Origin: JAWWPY01 sp033854735
Lineage (GTDB): Bacteria; Actinomycetota; Actinomycetes; Streptosporangiales; Streptosporangiaceae
NCBI GenBank assembly: GCA_033854735.1
Contig: JAWWPY010000146.1
Span: 1-45,006, forward strand
Direction: 5' to 3'
Length of the DNA stretch: 45,006 nucleotides
Position numbers and translations under genes: made by a program. The notes below the pieces were generated by a model that was not told the origin of the DNA, did not search any database, and worked only from the letters and a program-made list of their open reading frames with translations. Shown here piece by piece: positions 7,331 through 14,976 of the stretch (within the stretch, counting starts at the first letter, position 1; every line of letters begins with the position of its first letter).

Positions 7331-7728
7331 GGGAAGGCTTCGTCATCGGGCTGGCCGTCATCGGGCTGGCGTTCTCGCTGTCGGGCGTGGTGGGAATCCT
7401 GCGGATGCCCGATGTGTACAGCCGGATCCAGTGCTCGAGCAAAACGATCACCATGGGCGCGCTGCCCGTGCTGATCGCCCTGGTCGTGGCCGAGGGGCCG
7501 GTCAGCCCGTACGGCAGCCGGGCCCTGCTCGTCGCCACGGCGCTGCTGGTGCTGAACCCGGTCGCGTCCCACGCTCTGGCCCGGGCGGCGTACAAGGCAG
7601 GCGTGCCGATGTGGGCGGGCGCGGTTACTGACGAGGTGGCCAGGCAGGTCGCGGGCGAAGGGCCGCCTGACGACAAGCCAGCGGATCGGGCACCACCCGC
7701 CGGTCCTGGCGGGCAGGCCACGCCGTGA
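7327..7728 (+). CDS. mrpG: Na+/H+ antiporter subunit MrpG/MnhG
   Basis: 133 residues, three hydrophobic helices. The family signature is GVVGILRMPDVYSRIQCSSK, where most homologues have F-YxRLHA. The C-terminal 30-odd residues form a Pro/Ala-rich hydrophilic tail. GTG 7327 overlaps the mrpF stop (GTGA), and the end overlaps the next GTG in the same way. The cysteine in SRIQCSS replaces the more usual His-Ala of this segment. Confidence 0.9.
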   Translation: MREGFVIGLAVIGLAFSLSGVVGILRMPDVYSRIQCSSKTITMGALPVLIALVVAEGPVSPYGSRALLVATALLVLNPVASHALARAAYKAGVPMWAGAVTDEVARQVAGEGPPDDKPADRAPPAGPGGQATP

Positions 7729-8021
7729 CCGCGTTCTGGGCGCTCGACTACCTCATCCTCGCCGTCATCCTGGCCAGCGCGGTGCTCGTGGTCAAGCTGC
7801 GCAACCTGAGCGGCGCGGTGATGGCCCTGTCGGCCGCCGGCACCATGCTGTCAGTCCTGTTCGTGGTGCTCGGGGCACCCGACGTCGCGCACTCGGAGGT
7901 CGTGGTGGGGGCCATCGCCCTGCCCGTCCTGTACCTGGTCGCCATCGGGAAGGCCCGTACCGACATCACGGACCAGCCCGAACTGGACGAGGCCGGGGAG
8001 CGCGACCATGAGCCGGGCTGA
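7725..8021 (+). CDS. Stand-alone MbhD/DUF4040 antiporter subunit (MrpA C-terminal piece)
   Basis: 98 residues, three hydrophobic helices with the motif SGAVMALSAAGTMLSVLFVVLGAPDVAHSEVVVGA, the DUF4040/MbhD signature. In Mrp antiporters this segment is normally part of the large MrpA protein; in archaeal Mbh and Mbx complexes it is a separate gene, as here. The conserved acidic pair (PDVAHSE) and Lys near the N-terminus (VVKLRN) are kept. The GTG start overlaps the mrpG stop, and the 3' end overlaps the next gene by 14 bases. Confidence 0.88.
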   Translation: MTAFWALDYLILAVILASAVLVVKLRNLSGAVMALSAAGTMLSVLFVVLGAPDVAHSEVVVGAIALPVLYLVAIGKARTDITDQPELDEAGERDHEPG

Positions 8022-9018
8022 GCCGGCCGAGCCGGCGAAGCCGGCTCAGTCACCCGGCGTCCGTGACGAGGCAGCCGAGCACGAGCCCGAGCACCGCCGG
8101 TGGCTAGGCGCGATCCTGGCCGCCGGGATGGCCGCGGCCCTGGGGGCGGCGATGATCGGCATCCCGCGGGAACACGTGGCATTGCCCGCGGTAGCCCGTT
8201 ACGCCCTGGATGTGTCCCTGCCCCGGTGGGGACTGACCGAACCGGTCAACGAGATCGTCTATGGAACCCGGGGATTCGACACCTTCGGCGAGACATTCCT
8301 GCTGCTCGCGGCGGTGATCAGCGTGGTGCTGATCACCCGGTCCCGTGAGGCGCGCCGGGGCTACTTCGGCGAGGCCCAGGCTGGCCAGCGAGAGCAGGCG
8401 CAGTGCGATCCGCCGGAGCAGGCCGATGCCACCGAGCGGGCGGCCCGGTCGGCGGAACGCCGGGAACAGGGTGGGCTCGCGCCGGGTGATGCGCCCGGGC
8501 CGGCTACCCCCGACGCCATCCCGCTGGGCACTCCAGCACCGGAGACCGCGGACGCGATGACGGTGGTGGTCCGCACGGCGATCCGGATCGCGCTCCCGGT
8601 GCTGGCGGTGGCCGGCCTCTACCTGGTCGCCTGGGGCTACTCGCCAGGCGGCGGGTTCCCGGGCGGCGCCGTCATTCTCGGCGTCCTGCTGCTGGTCTAT
8701 GCCGGGTTCGGCCGCCGCCGGATCAGCGCAGTCATCCGGCCTGGCCTGCTGGAGGCCATCGAACTGGCCGGCGCGGCCGCGATCATCGTGACCGAACTGC
8801 TCGGCTTGGCGCTGCGCGGGTCGTTCAGCGCGAACTGGCTGCCCCTCGCCCCTCCGGCGACAATCCTGTCCGGCGGTATCGCCCAGCTCTTCTCCGCCAG
8901 CGAGCTGATCGAGGTCGGCACCGGGCTGGCCATCGCCGTATTCGCCCTGATCGGCATGGGCCATGACTGGTCTCCCGATGAGCGCTCCGGCGCCGATGAC
9001 CAGGGAGGCCCGCAGTGA
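8008..9018 (+). CDS. mrpB: MbhE-MrpB fusion antiporter subunit
   Basis: 336 residues joining two normally separate pieces. Residues 1-115 have two helices and the MbhE motif IVYGTRGFDTFGETFLLLAA. A charged linker of about 75 residues (about 116-190, Glu/Arg/Ala/Pro rich) follows. Residues about 190-320 are a MnhB domain, with the signature GYSPGGGFPGGAVILG. In archaeal Mbh clusters MbhE and MbhF (=MrpB) are adjacent genes, so this is a fusion of neighbours. ATG 8008 has GGGAG upstream. The N-terminus carries AEPAEPAKPAQ, encoded by degenerate 9-base repeats. Confidence 0.88.
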   Translation: MSRAEPAEPAKPAQSPGVRDEAAEHEPEHRRWLGAILAAGMAAALGAAMIGIPREHVALPAVARYALDVSLPRWGLTEPVNEIVYGTRGFDTFGETFLLLAAVISVVLITRSREARRGYFGEAQAGQREQAQCDPPEQADATERAARSAERREQGGLAPGDAPGPATPDAIPLGTPAPETADAMTVVVRTAIRIALPVLAVAGLYLVAWGYSPGGGFPGGAVILGVLLLVYAGFGRRRISAVIRPGLLEAIELAGAAAIIVTELLGLALRGSFSANWLPLAPPATILSGGIAQLFSASELIEVGTGLAIAVFALIGMGHDWSPDERSGADDQGGPQ

Positions 9019-9383
9019 TCCTGGTCAACTACCTGGCCGCGGTGGCGCTCCTGTGCATCGGCCTGTACACGGTGCTGACCAGGCGCAACATGATCAAGAT
9101 GGTGATGGGGCTGTCCCTGATGGAAGCCTCCACCTACCTGTTCATGATCTCGCTCGCCTACCGGGCCGGGTCGACCGCCCCGGTCCTGCTCAGCCCGCCG
9201 CCCGGGCAGAGCGTGCATTCCCTGGTGCACGGCAACGTCGCCGACCCGGTGCTGCAGAACTTCTGCCTCACTGCCGTGGTCATCGGCGTCGCCGTCACCG
9301 CCGTATTCCTCAGCGTCGTGGTGCGCATCGCACAGCACTACCGGACGCTGGACACGGACAAGGTCCGGGAGATGCGCGGGTGA
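9015..9383 (+). CDS. mrpC: Na+/H+ antiporter subunit MrpC/MnhC (NuoK-like)
   Basis: 122 residues, three hydrophobic helices, homologous to NuoK of complex I. The motif GLYTVLTRRNMIKMVMGLSLMEAS is the MrpC signature with the helix-2 Glu. The C-terminal helix LTAVVIGVAVTAVFLSVVVRI is followed by a short tail. GTG 9015 overlaps the mrpB stop, and its stop overlaps the GTG of mrpD. Confidence 0.93.
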   Translation: MILVNYLAAVALLCIGLYTVLTRRNMIKMVMGLSLMEASTYLFMISLAYRAGSTAPVLLSPPPGQSVHSLVHGNVADPVLQNFCLTAVVIGVAVTAVFLSVVVRIAQHYRTLDTDKVREMRG

Positions 9384-11131
9384 GCGCGGCCGCGCTCGCA
9401 TCGCTGCTGCCGCTGCCGGTCGCCATCCCGCTCTGCGGGGCGGTCGCCGCGCCGCTCCTGGCGCGGGTGTCCCGCCAGCTGCCGGTCATCGTCTCGGTGG
9501 CCGCCCTGGCCGGGTCCGCGGCGGTGCTGCTGCTTGAGGACCCTCAGGTCTTCGGCGGCCGCATGATCGCGCACTACATGGGCCACTGGATCCCGGTCCG
9601 TGGGCAGGCGCTCGGCATCGCGTTCGCCGCGGATCCGTTCGGCCTGCTGCTCGCCCTGTCCGCGGCGATAATCGGCGCCATCCTGATGCTGTACACCCTG
9701 TCCGAGCTTGGCGGGCTCGGCCCCCGCGAGCTCGGCGGGTACGCGTGCCTGTTCCAGTTGCTGATCGCCGCCGTGATCGGCGCCGCGCTCACCGCCGACC
9801 TGTTCAACCTCTTCGTCTGGTTCGAGGTAGCGGCGCTGTCGAGTTACGGGCTGGCTGGCTTCTTCCTGGAGCGGCCGCTCGCCCTGGAGGCCGCGTTCAA
9901 GATCCTCGTGCTGACCACGCTGGCCAGTTTCGCCGTTTTCATCGGGGCTGGGCTGCTGTACGCGGAGACCGGCGCGCTGAACTTCGCCCAGCTCCATGAG
10001 TCGCTGGTGGGCCACATCACCACCCCGGACGCCATCGCGCTCGGCTTGCTGGTCGCGGGCTTCGCCACCAAGGCCGGACTGGTGCCGTTTCACGGCTGGC
10101 TCCCCGACGTGCACACCGCGGCGCCGGGCCCGGTGAACGCCCTGTTCTCCGCGATCATGGACAGCCTGGGTGTCCTCGCGATCGCGCGAATCGCCTTCCA
10201 GATATACGGGGTCGGCGGCACGCCCGTCCTCGGGCTGCTGATGACGCTCGGGCTGACCTCCGCGTTGCTCGGCGCGATCATGGCCCTGGCCCAGGACGAC
10301 CTGAAGCGGCTGCTCGCCTACGACACGATCTCCCAGGTCGGGATCATCATGGTCGGGTTCGCGGCCGGCAATGCGGCGGGCGTGGCCGGAGCCGTCTACC
10401 ACCTGGTCAACCACGCGCTGTTCAAATCCCTGCTGTTCCTGGCGGCGGGGGCCATCGTGCACCGGACCGGGCTGACCAAGCTGTCGGGCATGGGCGGGCT
10501 GGCGCGGCACATGCCGGTCGTCGCGGGCGCCTTCGTGCTCGGCGTCGTGTCCATCGCCGGCATCCCGCCGTTCAACGGCTACGTCTCGGTCAGCCTGATC
10601 CACCAGGGCCTGCAGCGCGCCCACGAAACCGTTCCCTACGCGCTCACGCTGGCCGCCCAGGTGATCACCATGGCCGCGCTCGGCCGGGCGGCATGGCTGG
10701 CTTTCTTCCGGCGCCGCGCGGAGGACTACGAGTGGCGGGAAAGCCTGCGGCCTGGGATGCTCGCCGGGTTCGCCAGCCTGGGCGCGTGCTGCGTGGCGTT
10801 CGGCGTGGCCGGGCCGGTCGTGCTCGCCCGGCTCATGGCGCCGGCCGCCAGCGGCCTGCTGCACCCCGGCCAGTACGCGGCCGCCGTGCTGTCCGGGTCC
10901 GCGCGCCTGGCCGCGCTGCGTATTCCCTTCGACTACTTCTCGCCGGCCGAGCTCAGCTCCGTGGCGGCCAGCGTGGCCGGGGCCGCCGCCCTGGCGTGGG
11001 GCTACCTCCGGATGCGGGAGCCCCGCGTGATCCGCGGGCTGAGGGCGATCCACACCGGCTCGGCGAACGACTACGCCGCCTACGCGATAGCCGGAACCCT
11101 GGCCGCGGTGGCTGTCCTCAGCCTGGGCTGA
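9380..11131 (+). CDS. mrpD: Na+/H+ antiporter subunit MrpD/MbhH (NuoL/M/N-like)
   Basis: 583 residues, about 14 membrane helices. It is the only antiporter-type ion-translocating subunit in the cluster. Conserved elements: LFVWFEVAALSSYGLAG (helix 5 Glu), KAGLVPFHGWLPDVHTAAP (helix 7 Lys), DDLKRLLAYDTISQVG, and NHALFKSLLFL (helix 12 Lys). It is about 90 residues longer than common MrpD because of a C-terminal extension with further hydrophobic segments. GTG 9380 gives translational coupling to mrpC; the open frame extends further upstream, but that part is the wrong frame of mrpC. No MrpA-type second subunit follows. Confidence 0.92.
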   Translation: MSAAALASLLPLPVAIPLCGAVAAPLLARVSRQLPVIVSVAALAGSAAVLLLEDPQVFGGRMIAHYMGHWIPVRGQALGIAFAADPFGLLLALSAAIIGAILMLYTLSELGGLGPRELGGYACLFQLLIAAVIGAALTADLFNLFVWFEVAALSSYGLAGFFLERPLALEAAFKILVLTTLASFAVFIGAGLLYAETGALNFAQLHESLVGHITTPDAIALGLLVAGFATKAGLVPFHGWLPDVHTAAPGPVNALFSAIMDSLGVLAIARIAFQIYGVGGTPVLGLLMTLGLTSALLGAIMALAQDDLKRLLAYDTISQVGIIMVGFAAGNAAGVAGAVYHLVNHALFKSLLFLAAGAIVHRTGLTKLSGMGGLARHMPVVAGAFVLGVVSIAGIPPFNGYVSVSLIHQGLQRAHETVPYALTLAAQVITMAALGRAAWLAFFRRRAEDYEWRESLRPGMLAGFASLGACCVAFGVAGPVVLARLMAPAASGLLHPGQYAAAVLSGSARLAALRIPFDYFSPAELSSVAASVAGAAALAWGYLRMREPRVIRGLRAIHTGSANDYAAYAIAGTLAAVAVLSLG

Positions 11132-11280
11132 GGGTCATCTGAGCCCGGTCAGGAGCGGGTTCCGGGCTCGCCGCCATCACCCGCGCGCACGGGCCCATCG
11201 CCAGCTACCGGCTCGGTGACTGGATCAGCCTGCGCCCCGTGGACGCGCTGCTCGGCTGGACCTGTGGATAACCGATATCA

Positions 11281-11317
11281 GTGAACTTTTTTGCCCCTAT
11301 AAGGGCAAAAAGTTCAC
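11281..11317. terminator. AT-rich inverted repeat between convergent genes
   Basis: GTGAACTTTTTTGCCC and GGGCAAAAAGTTCAC are complementary over 15 pairs with one extra T, around a 6-base loop. It sits between the ends of mrpD (+) and the flippase gene (-), so it could end transcription in both directions. The A/T runs inside the stem are very unusual for this genome and for actinobacterial terminators; an operator-like role is an alternative. Confidence 0.6.
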
Positions 11318-11339
11318 TGCTCTTCGTTTCCCGGCCTGC

Positions 11340-12530
11340 TCAGGACCCGTCAGCCGTTTCCGGGGGCTGTCTGGTCGATCGTTCGGCCTGGTCCGGGGAG
11401 TGCTGTTCGGCTGGGTCGGGGGAGTGCTGTTCGGGCGGGTCCGGGGCGTGCGCGCCTCGTGCGGTCAGTTCGGCGAGGGCCCGGCGCATCGCCGTGATGC
11501 CGGCGCCTCGTGGCACCTTGAGCGACACATACGCGGCCGCGCCGCTCGGGATAGGCAGCCAGAAGTTCACCAGCCGCCAGCTGAGCACGCCGAGGGTGGC
11601 CACGCTCCTGGTCAGGCCGAAGCTCACCAGCAGCACCGGGGTAACCGAGTCGATCACACCGAGCCCGGCCGGGGTGACCGGGATCGCGCCGAGCACGTTC
11701 GCGATCCCGTACGCGGCGAACAGCCCGACCGGGTTGGCGAAGCTGCCGAACGCGGCGACGAAACACCACAGCGACCCCGCGTCGAGCAGCCAGTTCAGCG
11801 CGGCCCAGGTCAGCGAGCCGATCAGGACGTCGCGGTCGCTGGCCAGCCGGCGCAGCGACCCATCTGCCTGCAGCAGGATCTTTTCGAGGCGCTCGCCGCC
11901 GACGCCGGGGATCTTGTCCCCGATCGCCCGCAGGATGCGCGCGGCCCGCTTCCCGCCGCGGGTGAGCCCCACGACCAGCGCGGCCATCGCGGCGAGGAGC
12001 ACCGCACCGACGATGGCGACCGTCACATAGATGGGCCGGAAGCCGGACAGCGGGATGGAGATCACCAATGCCAGCCAGAGCAGGACGTTCAGGACGACCG
12101 TGGAGCCCATGCCCTTGGTCGCCATCATCACGCCCACATCGGTGCCCTTCAGGCCCTCCGAGGTGAACAGCTGGTACCCGACCCCGGCGCTGCCGATCGT
12201 TCCCGCCGGGATGACATGCGCCACCGCGGCGGCGGCCAGGTCGATGCGGAACAGCCTGGAGATGTTCGGCCGCCCCTCGGGCGGCAGCAGCGCGCGAGTC
12301 AGCAGCGCGTAGCAGAAAAGCGACACGGACTCGAGCACGAGCCCCGCGATCAGCCAGCCCACGTTCAGGCGGCCCAGCAGGTAGGCGTCCTTGCTCGCCC
12401 CGACCAGCTCGGGGATGACCAGGTACTCGATGATGAGCGCCAGGATAAAGAGGATCACCACGCGGCGCAGCGGGCGCCGGGCGGCCCGGAACCACCCGCG
12501 CCGCCGTGCTGCCCGGCCGTCGTCAGCCAC
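11340..12530 (-). CDS. Flippase-like membrane protein (LPG_synthase_TM / UPF0104 family)
   Basis: 396 residues with about eight membrane helices. Family signatures include HVIPAGTIGSAGVGYQLF, WAALNWLLDAGSLW and AIPVTPAGLGVIDS. This is the membrane half of lysyl-phosphatidylglycerol synthase (MprF-like flippase) without the aminoacyl-transferase domain, so lipid flipping is inferred. GTG 12530 starts 12 bases after the AI-2E permease stop, so they are cotranscribed. The C-terminal tail is hydrophilic and carries three copies of an 8-residue unit (P-D-x-x-E-x-x-x) from a 24-bp tandem repeat. Confidence 0.88.
   Translation of the reverse strand: MADDGRAARRRGWFRAARRPLRRVVILFILALIIEYLVIPELVGASKDAYLLGRLNVGWLIAGLVLESVSLFCYALLTRALLPPEGRPNISRLFRIDLAAAAVAHVIPAGTIGSAGVGYQLFTSEGLKGTDVGVMMATKGMGSTVVLNVLLWLALVISIPLSGFRPIYVTVAIVGAVLLAAMAALVVGLTRGGKRAARILRAIGDKIPGVGGERLEKILLQADGSLRRLASDRDVLIGSLTWAALNWLLDAGSLWCFVAAFGSFANPVGLFAAYGIANVLGAIPVTPAGLGVIDSVTPVLLVSFGLTRSVATLGVLSWRLVNFWLPIPSGAAAYVSLKVPRGAGITAMRRALAELTARGAHAPDPPEQHSPDPAEQHSPDQAERSTRQPPETADGS
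11381..11452. repeat. 24-bp tandem repeat, three units, in the flippase C-terminus
   Basis: Units at 11381-11404, 11405-11428 and 11429-11452 share GTTCGG, GGTC and GGGG(A/C)GTGC. They encode an 8-residue period (PDPAEQHS in one copy) in the tail of the minus-strand protein, ending 11 codons before the stop region. In frame, so tolerated. Confidence 0.88.
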
Positions 12531-12541
12531 CGCTCGCCGGC

Positions 12542-13798
12542 TCAGCTGGAATCAAGGCGGTGGAAGGCCACCTCGTGCAGCAGGAGGCGGAGGGCGGCGG
12601 CGACCGGGATCGCGACAAGTGCCCCGACGATGCCCATCAGGGCGCCGCCGACCAGGAGTGCCACGACCGTGACCACGGCGGGCACCTGGACGGTCCGACC
12701 CAAGATCCTGGGCACGATCAGGTAGTCCTCTGCTAGCCGGTAGGCGATATAAAAGCCCAGCGTAGCGATCGCCACCGGGAGCGACACAGTCAGTGCGACC
12801 AGGGAGACGATGGCCCCGCCGGCGGTGGATCCGACGACCGGTATCAGGTCCAGCAGGGCGACGAGCAGCGCCAGCAGGATCGCGTAGGGGATACCGAAGA
12901 TGAGCAGCCAGATGTAGGTGCCGAGGCCAGCGATCACGGAGGTCAGGAAGTTTCCCAGCACGAAGCCGCCGACCTTGGTGAAGATCTCGTCGCCGATCAG
13001 GATGACGCGGGCCCGGCGTGACTGCGGCGCGAACCGGTAGACGAACAGCCTGATACGCGGCATGGCGGCCAGGAAGTAGACCACCAGGACGGCCACGGCC
13101 AGCACCGACGTTGCCGCGCTCAGCACCAGTGCGCCAGCTCCGAGCACCCCTCCGACGAGTGCCGTGCTCTTCGTGGAGAGGAGCTTGGAAAGTCGTTGCT
13201 GAATGTGAAAGCGGGTGTTCAGCCGTCCTAGCGACGAATTGTGATCCTGCAGTGTGTGCAGGTAGTGGGGCAGCTCATTGGCCAGGGCGGTCGCCTGGGT
13301 GGTAAGCGGTGGGATGGCCGCGGCGAGGAATCCGGCGAAGATGCCGACCGCGATCAGCAGGATCGTCGTGACCGCGGCCCAGCGTGGGAAGCGATGGCGG
13401 GTCAGCCAGCTGACAGCGGGTTCGAGACCGGCCGCGATGAACATGGCCAGGCCGATCAGGACGAGCACGGCCCGGGCCCGGATCACCAACTCGACGAGCC
13501 CGTAGGTGACCGCGACCCCCGCGGCGGCCGACATCCCGACGAAAAACGGTGAGCGCTTGTTCATCGGGCGGCCGGGGCGCCCCAGGCCGCCCGTCTCCTC
13601 GGCTATGGCGGCGGCCTCGTCGACCGCCTCCTGCATCCGGTCCACGGCCTGCTGGTCGTCGTCAACGGCGCCCTGAGCCTGGTCTACCGCCTGCTGGTCG
13701 TCGTCAACGGCGCCCTGGGCCCGGTCGACCGCCCCCTGCCCGCGCGCGTCGTCGTCCGCAGGGACGGGCGACTTGTCGCTGCGGCTGGTAGCGGGCAC
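12542..13798 (-). CDS. AI-2E family permease with an N-terminal heptad-repeat segment
   Basis: 418 residues. The C-terminal 330 residues are an AI-2E/PerM-type membrane domain: GLVELVIRARAVLVLIGLAMFIAAGLEP early, then GDEIFTKVGGFVLGNFLTS and LDLIPVVGSTAGGAI. Proteins of this family export small molecules or, in some, Na+ in exchange for H+. The N-terminus holds repeats of a 7-residue unit (GAVDDDQ, QAVDQAQ and similar, six copies), a likely coiled coil encoded by a 42-bp tandem repeat. I chose GTG 13798 because GGGAG lies 6 bases upstream; open reading extends to 13861. It is cotranscribed with the flippase gene. Confidence 0.87.
   Translation of the reverse strand: MPATSRSDKSPVPADDDARGQGAVDRAQGAVDDDQQAVDQAQGAVDDDQQAVDRMQEAVDEAAAIAEETGGLGRPGRPMNKRSPFFVGMSAAAGVAVTYGLVELVIRARAVLVLIGLAMFIAAGLEPAVSWLTRHRFPRWAAVTTILLIAVGIFAGFLAAAIPPLTTQATALANELPHYLHTLQDHNSSLGRLNTRFHIQQRLSKLLSTKSTALVGGVLGAGALVLSAATSVLAVAVLVVYFLAAMPRIRLFVYRFAPQSRRARVILIGDEIFTKVGGFVLGNFLTSVIAGLGTYIWLLIFGIPYAILLALLVALLDLIPVVGSTAGGAIVSLVALTVSLPVAIATLGFYIAYRLAEDYLIVPRILGRTVQVPAVVTVVALLVGGALMGIVGALVAIPVAAALRLLLHEVAFHRLDSS
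13647..13730. repeat. 42-bp tandem repeat, two near-identical units, in the AI-2E gene
   Basis: 13647-13688 and 13689-13730 differ at only a few bases, mainly near the end of the unit. Each encodes two heptads, and more degenerate heptads flank them, so the array grew by in-frame duplication of a 21-bp unit and then of the 42-bp pair. Confidence 0.88.
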
Positions 13799-13920
13799 GG
13801 ATGCTCCCTGGTGGCGTCGGGTGGTGCGTCGGCCGGCTCGGATGTGGCCGGTTCGGTCCATTCAGGCTGCCCAGATCCGGCCTGCTCACACATGCGGGCA
13901 GCAGTCAGCGGCCGTGGCCT

Positions 13921-14931
13921 TCACCGGCGCCGGGCTCGCCTGCCGGCCAGGATCACGGCACTGATCGCCGCGCCGGCGGCCAGGCCGGAGACGAGGCGCG
14001 CGTGCTGCGACATGAGCAGCTGCGGGCTGCGGGAATGGGACCTGTCGTCAAAGATGCCGTGGGCGCCACGGTCATGCTCGCTGGGCCCGTCCGCGGCCTG
14101 CCAGAGATTGTCCGGACGGCCCGGCTCGACCGGCTGGCCCGTCTGCTGCGAGTCATAGCCGGTGCGGGCCAGGTAGCGGTCAAGCAGCGCCGGAACCACC
14201 CGGTTGGCCAGGATCGTCGCGGCGGTGCTCGCCCCGACCCAGTACTGCTTCCGGCGCGGGTGATCGGCGGCGAACACGACCCCGCGGGCCGCGACTTCCG
14301 GCTGGTAGATCGGCGGGACCGGCTGCGGGTGCCGGGGCAGCCGGGAGCGCACCCAGGAGAACTGCGGGGTGTTCACGGCCGGCATCTGCACCACCGTGAC
14401 ATTCACGCCGGAGTGCTCGTGCAGCAGCTCACACCGCAGCGCGGACGTGAACCCGTTGATGGCGTGCTTGGCACCGCAGTACGCGGACTGCAGCGGAATG
14501 CTCCGCGATCCCAGGGCGGAGCCCACCTGCACGATGGTGCCACCGCCGCGGGGCCTCATCCGGGCCAGCGCCGCCATGGTGCCATGCACGAAGCCCAGGT
14601 AGCTGACCTCGGTAACGCGCCGGAACTCCTCCGCCGAGATGTCCGCGAAGGGGGAGAAGACCGAGGTGAACGCGACGTTGATCCAGACGTCGATCGGGCC
14701 GAAGAACTGCTCCACCTGGGCGGCGGCGTCCTCTACCCGCGCGTGGTCGGCCACGTCGGCGCTGATCGCGAGCGCCTTCCCGCCCGCTTCCTCGACGTCG
14801 CGGGCGGCACCCTCCAGGCCGGCCTCGCCCCGCGCGATCAACGCAACGTTGGCTCCTCGCTGGCCATACAGGCGGGCCGTCGCACGCCCGATCCCGGCAC
14901 TCGCTCCGGTGATCACCACTGTCTCAGTCAT
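13921..14931 (-). CDS. Short-chain dehydrogenase/reductase with C-terminal membrane anchor
   Basis: 336 residues. Classical SDR core: TGASAGIG at residues 8-15 for NAD(P), and catalytic S138, Y151 and K155 (QSAYCGAKHAI). The normally conserved NNAG reads INVAF at 84-88. After the core comes an 80-residue hydrophilic extension and a terminal hydrophobic helix (SGLAAGAAISAVILAG) with a basic end, suggesting attachment to the membrane. ATG 14931 has AGGAGG 8 bases upstream; open reading to 14973 lacks that support. It follows the GH15 gene with a 45-base gap. Substrate unknown. Confidence 0.9.
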   Translation of the reverse strand: MTETVVITGASAGIGRATARLYGQRGANVALIARGEAGLEGAARDVEEAGGKALAISADVADHARVEDAAAQVEQFFGPIDVWINVAFTSVFSPFADISAEEFRRVTEVSYLGFVHGTMAALARMRPRGGGTIVQVGSALGSRSIPLQSAYCGAKHAINGFTSALRCELLHEHSGVNVTVVQMPAVNTPQFSWVRSRLPRHPQPVPPIYQPEVAARGVVFAADHPRRKQYWVGASTAATILANRVVPALLDRYLARTGYDSQQTGQPVEPGRPDNLWQAADGPSEHDRGAHGIFDDRSHSRSPQLLMSQHARLVSGLAAGAAISAVILAGRRARRR

Positions 14932-14976
14932 GGACCCTGCCTCCTTTTTCCTCAACGGAGTTGCCTGCGCCACTGA

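Noticed and set aside
8963..9379. N-terminal extension of mrpD
   Set aside because: This stretch is mrpB/mrpC in another frame; GTG 9380 overlapping the mrpC stop is the natural start.
9338..11053. Long minus-strand open frame (571 codons) opposite mrpD
   Set aside because: Arg/Gln/Gly-rich composition with no family signature; it is the expected mirror of a GC-rich coding region, and mrpD is certain.
11150..11275. Possible gene remnant reading ITRAHGPIASYRLGDW
   Set aside because: A short plausible peptide ends at TAA, but it has no start and no family I recognise; not enough to call a pseudogene.
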